Shown here in pieces: positions 34,011 to 42,935 of a stretch of 64,000 bases of DNA. Each line of letters begins with the position of its first letter. Positions within the stretch are counted from its first letter, which is position 1. The stretch covers positions 1 to 64,000 of the forward strand of contig UQZN01000015.1 of the NCBI GenBank assembly GCA_900545535.1, written 5' to 3'. The stretch is from an uncultured Phascolarctobacterium sp. (GTDB lineage Bacteria; Bacillota; Negativicutes; Acidaminococcales; Acidaminococcaceae). The notes under the pieces are model-generated. The model did no database searches. It worked only from the letters and a program-made list of their open reading frames with translations, and had not been told where the DNA came from. A program made the position numbers and the translations under genes.

Positions 34011-35009
34011 ATGTGGGACGACATTCTGGGACACGAACAGAATAAGGAATTTCTGACCCGGCTGCTGCAGCCTGGCAACCGGCCGCATGCGCTGCTTTTT
34101 TACGGGCCGGAAGGCATTGGTAAAAAACAGCTGGCGCTGCGTTTTGCCAAAACTTTTCTGTGCCGGCAGCCGGACGAGCATCCCTGCGGCAGGTGCGAGT
34201 CCTGCCGCCTGATCAATTTGGAGGAGCACAGCTTTGCCCATCCTGATTTTATTCTGGTGGAGCAGGAAGCTCCCGGTAAAGACCTGAAGATAGAACAGAT
34301 CAAGGAAATGAGCAGGCAGGCTGCTTTTGCGCCTGCGCTTTCCAGTCACAAGGTCTGCATCATTGATGCTGCTGACAGGATGACGGTGGAAGCGGCTAAC
34401 AGCCTTTTAAAGCTGCTCGAAGAGCCGCCGCCCAACTGGATGTTTATTCTGGTCGCGTCGCGGCTGGAACGTCTGCTGCCGACGATCCTTTCACGGGTCA
34501 TTCAATTACGCTTTGACCAGATACCTTTGGCACTGACGCAGGAGGCTTTGACAGGATTGGGACTGGAACGGCCGGAACTGCTGGCCCGGCTGGCAGGCGG
34601 CTCGCTGGGAGCGGCTGTCAATCTGGCTGCTGCAGATGCCGTCAGCTACCGCGATCAGGCCCTGGAGTTTTTGGAAGCGCTGCCGCTGACGCAGCCTATG
34701 CGTTATGTAGCGTCACAGCCGTGGCTGGAAAGCTATGAAAAGCAGGGTGGTTTATTATTTACGGAAATGCTGCTGTTTTTAACCCGGGACGTTTTGCTGT
34801 GGCAAAACGGACTGGAGGAACAGATTTATAACTGTGACTGCACAGATAGATTACGGCGTTTGGCCGCCTCATGGCCCGCTTCACAGCTGAAGCAGGCAGC
34901 GGACATCGCCCAGCAGGCATATCAGGCCATCGAAAGCAACGCCGGCGCGAAGCTGGTTTTGGAAACGGTGGTACTTAAAATAGACATACTTCGGAAGGAG
35001 GAGAGATAG
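34011..35009 (+). CDS. holB: DNA polymerase III subunit delta'
   Basis: The 332-residue clamp-loader subunit has a P-loop (GPEGIGKKQL), a zinc module with CRQPDEHPCGRCESC, DAADRMTVEAANSLLKLLEEPP and the SR motif of the sensor region (ILSRVIQLRF). AAAGG lies directly against the ATG at 34005 but six bases from the ATG at 34011, so the latter is preferred. The tmk-holB-yaaT order follows the Firmicute origin region, although yaaQ and yaaR are missing here. Confidence 0.95.
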   Translation: MWDDILGHEQNKEFLTRLLQPGNRPHALLFYGPEGIGKKQLALRFAKTFLCRQPDEHPCGRCESCRLINLEEHSFAHPDFILVEQEAPGKDLKIEQIKEMSRQAAFAPALSSHKVCIIDAADRMTVEAANSLLKLLEEPPPNWMFILVASRLERLLPTILSRVIQLRFDQIPLALTQEALTGLGLERPELLARLAGGSLGAAVNLAAADAVSYRDQALEFLEALPLTQPMRYVASQPWLESYEKQGGLLFTEMLLFLTRDVLLWQNGLEEQIYNCDCTDRLRRLAASWPASQLKQAADIAQQAYQAIESNAGAKLVLETVVLKIDILRKEER

Positions 35010-35857
35010 TGCCAACAGTTGTAGGTATAAGATTCAAAAAAGCAGGTAAAATATATTATTTCGATCCCGCTCTCAGCAGCGTAGCTCAGGGGGATCACGC
35101 CATCGTCGAAACTGCCCGTGGGGTGGAATACGGCGAAGTAGTAGTAGGCCCGCGCGAGGTCAGCGACAGCGAGGTGGTTTCACCGCTGAAGCCTGTCGTG
35201 CGCAAAGCCACTGAAGCGGACGCGCAGAAGGTCGAAGAAAATATCGTACGCGAGAAGGAAGCCTTCAATATCTGTCTGCGCAAGATCGCTAATCACGATC
35301 TGCCGATGCGTTTGATCGATGTGGAATTTACATTTGACGTCAATAAGATCATCTTTTATTTTACGGCCGAAGGGCGTATAGATTTCCGCGAGCTGGTCAA
35401 AGACCTGGCTGCCGTGTTCCGTACCCGGATCGAGCTGCGCCAGATCGGCGTGCGCGATGAAGCAAAAATGCTGGGAGGTATCGGCAGCTGCGGCCGGCCG
35501 TTATGCTGTTCTACCTTTTTAGGTGATTTTGAACCGGTGTCCATTCGGATGGCGAAGGATCAGAATTTGTCGCTGAACCCGGCGAAAATCTCCGGCATCT
35601 GCGGCCGTCTGATGTGCTGCCTGAAATACGAGAACCATATGTACTGCTGTAAAGAAAACGGTTGTAAGCGTAACTGCGGCAACGACCGTATCGAGATCCC
35701 GAAACTGGGTTCTCTGGTAGTAACACCGCTGGGAGAAGGCAAAGTAACAGGCATCAACCGCGCCATGCGTACGGCTTCCGTACAGCTGACGCCTGATAAC
35801 GTCATCCAGGTAGAATGGGACGAGATCGTTGACGCTTCCAAGGCCGACCCGATCTGA
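35009..35857 (+). CDS. yaaT: PSP1-domain protein YaaT/RicT
   Basis: The 282-residue protein carries a PSP1 domain (about residues 60-145) and a dense cysteine region: GSCGRPLCC, GICGRLMCC and CCKENGCKRNC. In Bacillus the homologue RicT is part of an iron-sulphur Ric (Y) complex with RicA and RicF that tunes RNase Y processing. The ricA and ricF partners are not in this window. It begins with GTG overlapping the holB stop by one base, with GGAGGAG upstream. Confidence 0.93.
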   Translation: MPTVVGIRFKKAGKIYYFDPALSSVAQGDHAIVETARGVEYGEVVVGPREVSDSEVVSPLKPVVRKATEADAQKVEENIVREKEAFNICLRKIANHDLPMRLIDVEFTFDVNKIIFYFTAEGRIDFRELVKDLAAVFRTRIELRQIGVRDEAKMLGGIGSCGRPLCCSTFLGDFEPVSIRMAKDQNLSLNPAKISGICGRLMCCLKYENHMYCCKENGCKRNCGNDRIEIPKLGSLVVTPLGEGKVTGINRAMRTASVQLTPDNVIQVEWDEIVDASKADPI

Positions 35858-35858
35858 A

Positions 35859-36587
35859 ATGAGTAAGGACACAGAACGCTGCGATTCTCTGCCGGGCTGT
35901 AATTATGCGATCTGGCAGGATTCAGAGGAATTTTGTTTTACGACGGACGCCGTTTTTCTGGCGGCTTTTCCCCATCTGGTCAGACAGGCCCGGGTTCTGG
36001 AGCTTGGCGCCGGTACGGGGGCGATCAGCCTGCTGTTGGCTGCGCGCGGCGCTGGCCAGGTGGTCGGTGTCGACTGCAATCCCCATGTGGTAGAGCTGAT
36101 GCGCCGCAGTATAGCGGCAAATGGTCTGGAAGGACGCGTCAGTGCCGAAGTGGCCGATCTGCGGGAGCTGAAAAAGCTTTACCGCTCGGAAAGCTTCGAC
36201 CTGATCGCCGCTAATCCGCCCTACCGCAACAGCGGCAAGGTGCGCCAGGTGGCGACTGCGGCCTGCCATGAACTGACGGCGACACTGGAGGATTTTTTTC
36301 AGGCTGCCGTTTATCTGGTCAAATATCGGGGCCGTTTTGCTATTGTGCAGCTGCCCGAGCGTTTTACGGAATGTATGGAGCTGGCGCTTAAATATGGGTT
36401 GCAGCCGAAAAAACTGCAATGGGTGCATGCCTTTGCGGATAAACCCGCCTGGATCTTTCTTATGGAAATGGTCAAGGGCGGCAGTTATGGGCTGGAGGTC
36501 CTGCCGCCGCTGATAATGTATGATGCGGACGGCAGCCACAGTAAACAGACTTTAGAATATTACGGTATGGCGGAGGAGGCGGAATAA
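35859..36587 (+). CDS. tRNA1(Val) A37 N6-methyltransferase-like (YabB/TrmN6)
   Basis: The 242-residue SAM methyltransferase has the motif I segment LELGAGTGAISLLLA and the N6-adenine catalytic motif ANPPYRNSG. The fold and gene position match YabB of Bacillus, a TrmN6-like enzyme that would modify A37 of a valine tRNA. The in-frame TTG at 35829 lies inside yaaT; the ATG at 35859, one base after the yaaT stop, is preferred. Confidence 0.9.
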   Translation: MSKDTERCDSLPGCNYAIWQDSEEFCFTTDAVFLAAFPHLVRQARVLELGAGTGAISLLLAARGAGQVVGVDCNPHVVELMRRSIAANGLEGRVSAEVADLRELKKLYRSESFDLIAANPPYRNSGKVRQVATAACHELTATLEDFFQAAVYLVKYRGRFAIVQLPERFTECMELALKYGLQPKKLQWVHAFADKPAWIFLMEMVKGGSYGLEVLPPLIMYDADGSHSKQTLEYYGMAEEAE

Positions 36588-37432
36588 TGGCAGGAATTTT
36601 ATATTTGTGCGCGACGCCGATCGGCAATCTGGAGGATATGACGCCCAGGGCTCAGCGGATGCTGGCCGAGGCTGATCTGATCGCTGCCGAAGATACCCGC
36701 CATACGCTGCAATTATTGAACCGTTTCAATATCAAAGGACGGCTGGTGCGTTACGACGAGCACAGCAAAGAACGGCAGGGCGCGTATCTGCTGGACGAAT
36801 TACTGGCCGGGAAAAATGTCGCGTTAGTCAGCGACGCCGGCTTTCCCGGTATTGCCGACCCAGGCGAACAGCTGGCCAGAATTGCTATCGATGCCGGCGT
36901 GCAGGTCGTGCCGGTGCCGGGCGCCAACGCCGCTTTATGCGCGCTCATTGCTTCAGGGCTGCCGGCTTCGCCGTTTTTCTTCGGCGGGTTTCTGCCGAAA
37001 AGCAAGAAAAACAGGCGGCAGCAGCTGGAAGACTGGCGTTATCTGCCGGCTACGGTTATTTTATACGAAGCGCCGCACCGGATCGAACAGGTGCTGCAGG
37101 AAGTGCTGGAGGTCTGGGGCGACAGGCAGCTGGCCGCAGCGCGTGAGCTGACCAAGCTGCACGAAGAGTTTTTCCGCGGCACGGTCAGCCAGTGCCTGGC
37201 CTGGCTGCAGGAAAATAAGCCCCGCGGCGAGTTCTGTCTGGTCATCGCCAAAGGCTCAGAGCAGCCGCAGCTTGAGCAGGAAGTAAAAGACCCGCTGGTA
37301 CAGGTGCGGGACCTGCTCGCACAGGGCGTTGATAAAAAAACGGCGCTGGCGCAGGTTGCCAAAGCAAATAAGATTCCCAAACGGGAATTATATAATAAAT
37401 TAATTTCAGAAGAAGAAGGGATCAACATATGA
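36587..37432 (+). CDS. rsmI: 16S rRNA 2'-O-ribose C1402 methyltransferase
   Basis: The 281-residue SAM-dependent enzyme of the tetrapyrrole-methylase fold opens MAGILYLCATPIGNLEDMTPRA and has AAEDTRHT, VSDAGFPGIADPG and FFFGGFLP. It methylates C1402 of 16S rRNA in the decoding centre. It overlaps the previous gene by one base and metG by four (ATGA). Confidence 0.96.
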   Translation: MAGILYLCATPIGNLEDMTPRAQRMLAEADLIAAEDTRHTLQLLNRFNIKGRLVRYDEHSKERQGAYLLDELLAGKNVALVSDAGFPGIADPGEQLARIAIDAGVQVVPVPGANAALCALIASGLPASPFFFGGFLPKSKKNRRQQLEDWRYLPATVILYEAPHRIEQVLQEVLEVWGDRQLAAARELTKLHEEFFRGTVSQCLAWLQENKPRGEFCLVIAKGSEQPQLEQEVKDPLVQVRDLLAQGVDKKTALAQVAKANKIPKRELYNKLISEEEGINI

Positions 37433-39396
37433 CAAAACCAACGTTTTATATCACCACCCCGATCTATTATCCCAGCGATAAACTGCATATCGGTCATGCT
37501 TACTGCACGACTATCGCCGATACCGTGGCCCGTTATCACCGCGCCAAGGGCGAAGACGTCTTTTTTCTGACCGGCAGTGACGAGCATGGACTGAAGATCC
37601 AGCGTAAAGCGACGGAGATGGGTGTGACCCCGATTCAATATGTTGACGAGATCATTGCCAATTTCAAGCTTTTGTGGCAGCGGCTCAATATCACCAATAA
37701 CGATTTTATCCGCACCAGTGAAGAGCGCCACCATAAGGTCGTGCAAAGTATCCTGCAGAAAATCTTTGACCAGGGCGATATTTATAAAAAGAATTATGAA
37801 GGCTGGTACTGCGTGCCCTGCGAATCCTACTGGCTGGAGCGGCAGCTGGTCGATGGCAAATGCCCCGACTGCGGCCGTCCGGTAGAACGCATGGAAGAAG
37901 AAAGTTATTTCTTCAAGCTTTCCAAATACCAGGACCGTCTGCTGGAATATATCGAAGCTAATCCTGACTTCATTCAGCCGGTGGCCCGCCGCAACGAAAT
38001 GATCAATTTCATCAAGCAGGGGCTGGAAGATCTGAGCATCACCCGTACGACCTTTGACTGGGGCATTCCTGTGCCGTTTGATAACAAACACGTTGTTTAT
38101 GTGTGGTTCGATGCGCTGCTCAACTACTTTACCGGCATCGGTTACGGCAGTGACCCTGAAAAATTCCATAAATACTGGCCCGCCAACCTGCATCTGGTCG
38201 GTAAGGAGATCGTGCGCTTCCATACCATCATCTGGCCGATCATGCTGATGGCGATGGGCGAAGAACTGCCCAAACAGGTTTACGGACATGGCTGGCTGGT
38301 AGTTGAAGGCGATAAAATGTCCAAATCCAAGGGCAACGTCATCGACCCGCTGGCACTGATCGACGAATTCGGCACTGACGCCATCCGTTATTTCCTGCTG
38401 CGTGAGATCAATCTCGGCAGCGACGGCAACTTTTCGCGTGATGCCCTCATTACCCGCATCAACGCCGATCTGGCCAACGACCTGGGCAACCTGCTGCACC
38501 GTACGGTCAGCATGATCGAGAAATATCACGGCGGCGTGATCCATAAAACCGCCGTCGGCGACCCGTTGGACGACCAACTGATCGCGCTGGTCAACGAAAC
38601 CGTGTCCAAATATCAGGACGCGATGGACCATATGGAGATCAATACGGCGATCAAAGCGCTGTGGGCACTCATCAGCCGTGCTAATAAATATATCGACGAG
38701 ACCGGCCCCTGGCTGCTGGCGAAAGATCCCGCTAAAGCTGAACGCCTGGAGACAGTGATGTATAATCTGGCCGAGGTACTGCGTATCGTTGCTATCCTCA
38801 CCAGTCCCTATATCCCGTCCACCAGTCCCAAGATCTATACCCAGCTAGGCCTTACTGCTCCCGAGCAGTTTATGCTGGCCGATACTGCCTGGGGCGGACT
38901 GCCTGACGGCACTAAAGTGCAGAAGGGCGAGCCGCTGTATCCGCGGATCGAGATCACCGAAAGCGGTGAAACTGTGATCGCCGCTACCAAAAAGACGGCC
39001 CCGGCAGCACAGCCTGCTGCTAAAGCCACAGTAAAGGCCGAAGCTAAAACAGAAAGTAAGCCTGCGGCAGCAGAGGAAATAACTATCGACGACTTTATGA
39101 AGATCGATCTGCGTGTAGCTACGATCGTGACAGCCGAAAGGGTGCCGAAGACCGACAAGCTGATGCAGCTGCTGGTCAGGATCGGCGACGAGGAACGTAC
39201 TATCGTTTCCGGCATCGCCCAGCATTACACGGCTGAAGAACTGGTCGGCCGTAATGTGATCGTCATTGCCAATCTGAAAGCTGCCAAACTGCGCGGCATC
39301 GAATCCCGCGGGATGCTGCTGGCCGCTTCCGACGGCGAAGGCAAGCTGGTGCTGGCTGACGCGCCTGATATCGCTTCAGGGAGCAAGGTGAAATAG
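37429..39396 (+). CDS. metG: Methionyl-tRNA synthetase with C-terminal tRNA-binding domain
   Basis: The 655-residue class I synthetase has HIGH at residues 22-25 (KLHIGHAYC), a zinc knuckle (CVPCESYW ... CPDCGRP) and the KMSKS loop (DKMSKSKGN) near residue 300. An Ala/Lys-rich linker at about 525-555 leads to an EMAP/Trbp111-like domain (IDDFMKIDLRVATI ... SRGMLLAAS) that dimerises and binds tRNA. Nothing is missing. Confidence 0.97.
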   Translation: MTKPTFYITTPIYYPSDKLHIGHAYCTTIADTVARYHRAKGEDVFFLTGSDEHGLKIQRKATEMGVTPIQYVDEIIANFKLLWQRLNITNNDFIRTSEERHHKVVQSILQKIFDQGDIYKKNYEGWYCVPCESYWLERQLVDGKCPDCGRPVERMEEESYFFKLSKYQDRLLEYIEANPDFIQPVARRNEMINFIKQGLEDLSITRTTFDWGIPVPFDNKHVVYVWFDALLNYFTGIGYGSDPEKFHKYWPANLHLVGKEIVRFHTIIWPIMLMAMGEELPKQVYGHGWLVVEGDKMSKSKGNVIDPLALIDEFGTDAIRYFLLREINLGSDGNFSRDALITRINADLANDLGNLLHRTVSMIEKYHGGVIHKTAVGDPLDDQLIALVNETVSKYQDAMDHMEINTAIKALWALISRANKYIDETGPWLLAKDPAKAERLETVMYNLAEVLRIVAILTSPYIPSTSPKIYTQLGLTAPEQFMLADTAWGGLPDGTKVQKGEPLYPRIEITESGETVIAATKKTAPAAQPAAKATVKAEAKTESKPAAAEEITIDDFMKIDLRVATIVTAERVPKTDKLMQLLVRIGDEERTIVSGIAQHYTAEELVGRNVIVIANLKAAKLRGIESRGMLLAASDGEGKLVLADAPDIASGSKVK

Positions 39397-39397
39397 G

Positions 39398-40180
39398 ATG
39401 TCACGTACAGGACTATTCGATTCCCACGCCCATATGGACTCGGAATATTTTACTGATGACCGCGACGTGATGCTGACGCAGCTGCAAGCTGAACTGGATG
39501 GTATCATCAATCCCGGCTGTGATGAGGTCACATCAGGATTTGCCGTAAAGCTGGCGGAGCAATATGATTTTATTTATGCAGCCGTAGGCTGGCACCCGGA
39601 AGACCTTGAGGGGATAATGGATAACAGCTATCTGGACCAGCTGGCTGCCTGGGCCGTACACCCCAAGGTGGTAGCCATCGGCGAGATCGGGCTGGATTAT
39701 TATTGGCAGGGAAACGAGCCGAAGGACGTACAGAAACGCCGGCTGCTGGAACAGATCGACCTGGCTAAACAGTTCGATTTGCCTGTTATCATTCATGACC
39801 GTGATGCGCACGGCGATATTCTGGAGCTTTTCCAGAAGGAAGTCAAGGGCGTGCGGGCTGTGTTCCACTGCTATTCAGGATCGCTGGAAATGGCTAAGGA
39901 ACTGCTGAAACGTGGTTTTTATCTGGGCTTTGGCGGCACCTCTACCTATAAAAATGCCGCTAAGGTGCGCGAGGTATTGCAGTATGTGCCTGATGACCTG
40001 CTGCTGTTTGAGACGGATTCGCCGTATCTGACGCCAGTACCTTACCGCGGCAAGCGTAATCAGCCCGGTCATACCGAGCTGGTGGCCCGCAATGCGGCCG
40101 AGGTGCGTGGTACGACCTTTGAGGCTCTGGCTGCGCAGACAACAAAAAACGTCAAAACGCTTTTTAATAAAATCAAATAA
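39398..40180 (+). CDS. tatD: TatD-family metal-dependent nuclease
   Basis: The 260-residue TIM-barrel hydrolase shows the metal ligands in DSHAHMD, GEIGLDYYW, IIHDRDAHGD, HCYSGS and FETDSPYL. TatD enzymes act as 3'-5' deoxyribonucleases in repair and DNA turnover. It starts one base after the metG stop, as in Bacillus where tatD (yabD) follows metS. Confidence 0.95.
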   Translation: MSRTGLFDSHAHMDSEYFTDDRDVMLTQLQAELDGIINPGCDEVTSGFAVKLAEQYDFIYAAVGWHPEDLEGIMDNSYLDQLAAWAVHPKVVAIGEIGLDYYWQGNEPKDVQKRRLLEQIDLAKQFDLPVIIHDRDAHGDILELFQKEVKGVRAVFHCYSGSLEMAKELLKRGFYLGFGGTSTYKNAAKVREVLQYVPDDLLLFETDSPYLTPVPYRGKRNQPGHTELVARNAAEVRGTTFEALAAQTTKNVKTLFNKIK

Positions 40181-40183
40181 AGT

Positions 40184-40234
40184 GAAGATACCAACTGCCT
40201 GTTTGTCAAAAGCAAACAGGCAGTTGGTATCTTC
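40184..40234. repeat. 22-bp perfect inverted repeat after tatD
   Basis: The arms 40184-40205 and 40213-40234 are exact inverted copies (outer ends GAAGATACCA / TGGTATCTTC) around a 7-base loop. No T tract follows on plus, so it is not a classical terminator there. It ends the long co-directional run before the yabE promoter. Confidence 0.7.
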
Positions 40235-40336
40235 AGGCAGTTATTGTGAAGCAGTCAAAACAAGTATCTGTGTCCACAGTAGTTTTTACGCTTTTGCTTT
40301 TTGTATAAAAACTATTGCCTTTATACAAGCGACGAT

Positions 40337-40366
40337 TTGACAGAAAAATTTTCTTCATGGTAAAAT
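40337..40366 (+). promoter_or_regulatory. Promoter of yabE-rnmV-rsmA
   Basis: TTGACA (40337-40342) and TAAAAT (40361-40366) have an 18-base spacer. AGGAGG follows at 40381-40386, ahead of the ATG. Confidence 0.75.
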
Positions 40367-40394
40367 TATACGTCTGTAAAAGGAGGTATGATTT

Positions 40395-41372
40395 ATGCCT
40401 AATAAAAAATCATTATATAGAGCAATGGAAATTCTGCCGCTGCTGTTAGTGGTGGTGTTAGTTTTCAGTGCTATCTGTCTGGCTAACAGCAAGGAAATAG
40501 TTTTGCGTTATGACGGACAGGAAAAAGTAGTGACCACTATTCTTGAAGACCCCCGCGCTATTTTGGAAGAAGCGGGCATCAAAGTCGGCAAAGAGGACCA
40601 GATCCTGATCGCGCCTGCCAATGCCGAGAAAAAAACCAGAGAAAGCATTGAGCTGAGACGTGCTTTGCCTGTTACGATCGAAAGGCATGGCGTCAGCAAA
40701 AAATTCTATACCGGTAAAGCGACTGTCGGCGAAGCGCTGGACGCTTTGTCCATAAACTACGAAGGTAAAACTGTCTATCCGGCTGTGGATACACCGGTCA
40801 CTTCTGATTTGGAGATCCATATTTTAGGCCGCTTTGATAAGCTGCATGAAGAAGAACAGCCGATCGAGCCGCCGGTAGAATTTGTCGACAATCTGGAAAT
40901 ACCTTATGGCGAAAATAAAGTGCTGGAACCGGGTGTGCCCGGTAAGATGAAAGTAACCAGCAAGACCACGCTTAAAGATGGTCTGCTCCAGACCCACATC
41001 ATCAGCCAGAAAGTGCTGGAAGAGCCCAAACGGGAACTGGTAGAACGGGGCATGGCCCGTTCGATCGAGACCTCGCGCGGCCGGATGCGCTATAATAAGG
41101 TGATGACGATGGAGATCACTGCCTATACCCTGGGCGAAGGCAGCGGCACCGGCCTTACTTCTATCGGCCTGGTGCCTTATGAAGGGATCGTAGCCGTTGA
41201 CCCGCGGGTCATTCCGTACTATACTAAACTGTATATTCCCGGTTATGGCATTGCCATGGCCGGCGATACTGGCGGCGCCATTCGCGGCAATCGTCTGGAC
41301 GTGTTCATGCACGACTGGCACAGCGCTATCCAATGGGGACGCCGCACTTTAGATGTTTATATCTTAGATTAA
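40395..41372 (+). CDS. yabE: YabE-like cell-wall protein (DUF348, G5 and 3D domains)
   Basis: The 325-residue protein has one N-terminal membrane anchor (about residues 10-30), ubiquitin-like DUF348 repeats (about 33-150), a G5 domain (about 155-225) and a C-terminal 3D domain. The 3D aspartates are visible in AGDTGGAIRGNRLDVFMHD. The family resembles Rpf/MltA-type peptidoglycan-cleaving enzymes and acts outside the cytoplasmic membrane. It lies directly before rnmV and rsmA, as in Bacillus. Confidence 0.92.
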   Translation: MPNKKSLYRAMEILPLLLVVVLVFSAICLANSKEIVLRYDGQEKVVTTILEDPRAILEEAGIKVGKEDQILIAPANAEKKTRESIELRRALPVTIERHGVSKKFYTGKATVGEALDALSINYEGKTVYPAVDTPVTSDLEIHILGRFDKLHEEEQPIEPPVEFVDNLEIPYGENKVLEPGVPGKMKVTSKTTLKDGLLQTHIISQKVLEEPKRELVERGMARSIETSRGRMRYNKVMTMEITAYTLGEGSGTGLTSIGLVPYEGIVAVDPRVIPYYTKLYIPGYGIAMAGDTGGAIRGNRLDVFMHDWHSAIQWGRRTLDVYILD

Positions 41373-41385
41373 CGGAGGCGCGGAC

Positions 41386-41931
41386 TTGCTGAAAGAAGTT
41401 CTCGTAGTGGAAGGAAAAATGGATACAGTGGCGGTCAAACGCGCCCTGGAAGCTGATACTATCGAAACCGGCGGGTTTAATTTAGCGCCGCATACCCTGC
41501 GGCAGATCGCCGCCGCCTATGAAAAAAGGGGCATCATTATCCTTACTGATCCTGATGGTGCCGGCGAGCGTATCCGCCGCTTTTTGACGCAGCGCTTTCC
41601 CGAAGCCGGGCAGGCCTTTGTACCCAAAGCCGACGCAACGGCGCATAACGATGTGGGCATCGAGCAGGCGCAGCCGGCGGCTATTTTAGCGGCGCTGGCC
41701 AAGGTGCGTCGCCACGAATACAAGCCCGAAAGTGAATTTACTAACCGCGACCTGTGGCAGAACGATCTGGCCGGAGCAGGCGGTGCAGCAGAACGCCGTG
41801 ACCAGCTGGGTGCTTTGCTGGGCATCGGTTACGGCAATGCCAAAAGATTTTTAGAACGGCTCAACAGCTACGGGGTCACCCGCAGCGAATTTGACAAAGC
41901 GCTTGCGCAGTTAGGAGCACAGCATGGATAA
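41386..41931 (+). CDS. rnmV: Ribonuclease M5
   Basis: The 181-residue TOPRIM protein shows VVEGKMDTVAVKRAL at the N-terminus and LTDPDGAGERIRR, the two acidic TOPRIM motifs. It matures 5S rRNA precursors in Firmicutes. It starts with TTG; GGAGG at 41374-41378 is seven bases upstream. It overlaps rsmA by eight bases. Confidence 0.95.
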   Translation: MLKEVLVVEGKMDTVAVKRALEADTIETGGFNLAPHTLRQIAAAYEKRGIIILTDPDGAGERIRRFLTQRFPEAGQAFVPKADATAHNDVGIEQAQPAAILAALAKVRRHEYKPESEFTNRDLWQNDLAGAGGAAERRDQLGALLGIGYGNAKRFLERLNSYGVTRSEFDKALAQLGAQHG

Positions 41932-42793
41932 GCCGATCATCGCCAGGCGCGAAGTCACCAATCATATACTGCACACTTTTAAGCTAAAAGCTGATAAAAG
42001 ACTGGGGCAGAACTTTCTCATCGACGAAGAGGTTGTGCGCAGAATCGTAGCTGCCGCAGAGCTGTCTGAGGAAGACACGGTTTTAGAGGTCGGCCCCGGC
42101 ATCGGTACGCTGACACAGGGGCTGGCGCTGAGCGGCGCCAGGGTCGTAGCAGTGGAACTGGATAAAAGGCTGCTGCCCGTGCTGGCCAAAACGCTGGAAG
42201 GCTACAGCAATGTGCAGGTCGTCAATGGCGATATTCTGGAAGTAGATATTCAAAAGACAGTGGGCGCGCCGACCTTTAAGATGGCGGCCAACCTGCCTTA
42301 CTATATTACGACGCCGATCATTTTCAATCTGCTGGAACAGCGTCTGCCGATGGAACGGCTGGTGGCTATGGTGCAGAAGGAAGTTGCCGAGCGGATGGTG
42401 GCCAAACCGGGCGGTAAGGATTACGGCGCTTTATCGGTTTCGATCCAGTATTATACCGAGCCGGAGATCGCCTTTATCGTGCCGCCGGCATCTTTTATCC
42501 CGGCGCCCAATGTCGACAGCGCCGTGATTGTCTGCAAACGCCGCAGCGTGCCTCCGGTAGAGGTCTGCGATGAAAAACTGTTCTTTAAGGTCGTTAAGGC
42601 GGCCTTTTCCGTGCGCCGCAAAATGCTCAGCAACGCCCTCAAAAATATGGGCATTACCAGTGTGCAGGCGGCAGCCTGGCTGCAGCGGGCGGGCATCGAC
42701 CCCAAGCGCCGCGGCGAAACATTGTCGCTGGCAGATTTTGCCAGCCTGACCAACTGCTTTAAGGATGTGCTGGCTGAAACGGATAATGGCTAA
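41924..42793 (+). CDS. rsmA: 16S rRNA A1518/A1519 dimethyltransferase
   Basis: The 289-residue KsgA family enzyme has KRLGQNFLID, VLEVGPGIGTLTQGLA (SAM motif I) and the catalytic NLPYYITTPI. It dimethylates two adenines near the 3' end of 16S rRNA. It is the last gene of the ancestral housekeeping run; directly after it the accessory island begins. Confidence 0.97.
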   Translation: MDKPIIARREVTNHILHTFKLKADKRLGQNFLIDEEVVRRIVAAAELSEEDTVLEVGPGIGTLTQGLALSGARVVAVELDKRLLPVLAKTLEGYSNVQVVNGDILEVDIQKTVGAPTFKMAANLPYYITTPIIFNLLEQRLPMERLVAMVQKEVAERMVAKPGGKDYGALSVSIQYYTEPEIAFIVPPASFIPAPNVDSAVIVCKRRSVPPVEVCDEKLFFKVVKAAFSVRRKMLSNALKNMGITSVQAAAWLQRAGIDPKRRGETLSLADFASLTNCFKDVLAETDNG

Positions 42794-42819
42794 AGGAAGA
42801 ATAGAATCTAAAATAACAG

Positions 42820-42849
42820 TTGACATTAGAAGTGGTGAATTGATATAAT
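42820..42849 (+). promoter_or_regulatory. Strong promoter of the small RNA / Abi_2 unit
   Basis: A perfect TTGACA (42820-42825) and a perfect TATAAT (42844-42849) have an 18-base spacer. The start point should be near 42856. Confidence 0.8.
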
Positions 42850-42855
42850 CTATAC

Positions 42856-42920
42856 AGATGAAACGTCTGATCTTCGCGATTAGACATTGCCCCTCTGCTC
42901 AGGCGGTGGGGTTTTTATTT
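42856..42920 (+). ncRNA. Structured small RNA upstream of the Abi_2 gene
   Basis: From the predicted start near 42856 the transcript forms two hairpins. The first is GTCTGATC/GATTAGAC (42865-42872 with 42878-42885, one G-U) on a TTCGC loop. The second is GC-rich, CCCC..CTGC/GCGG..GGGG (42890-42911), followed by TTTTTATTTT. That makes a discrete RNA of about 65 nt ending at an intrinsic terminator, only six bases before the Abi_2 ribosome site. It may be a regulatory partner RNA, or simply an attenuator controlling read-through into the gene. Confidence 0.55.
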
Positions 42921-42935
42921 TATATGGAGGCCTGT

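Noticed and set aside
37039..38631. A 530-codon open frame on the minus strand
   Set aside because: It lies wholly opposite rsmI and metG, which have full family motifs; it has no ribosome site and a composition expected of a shadow frame.
42858..42935. N-terminal extension of the Abi_2 frame
   Set aside because: It runs through the small-RNA hairpins and terminator, and GGAGG at 42926-42930 points to the ATG at 42936.
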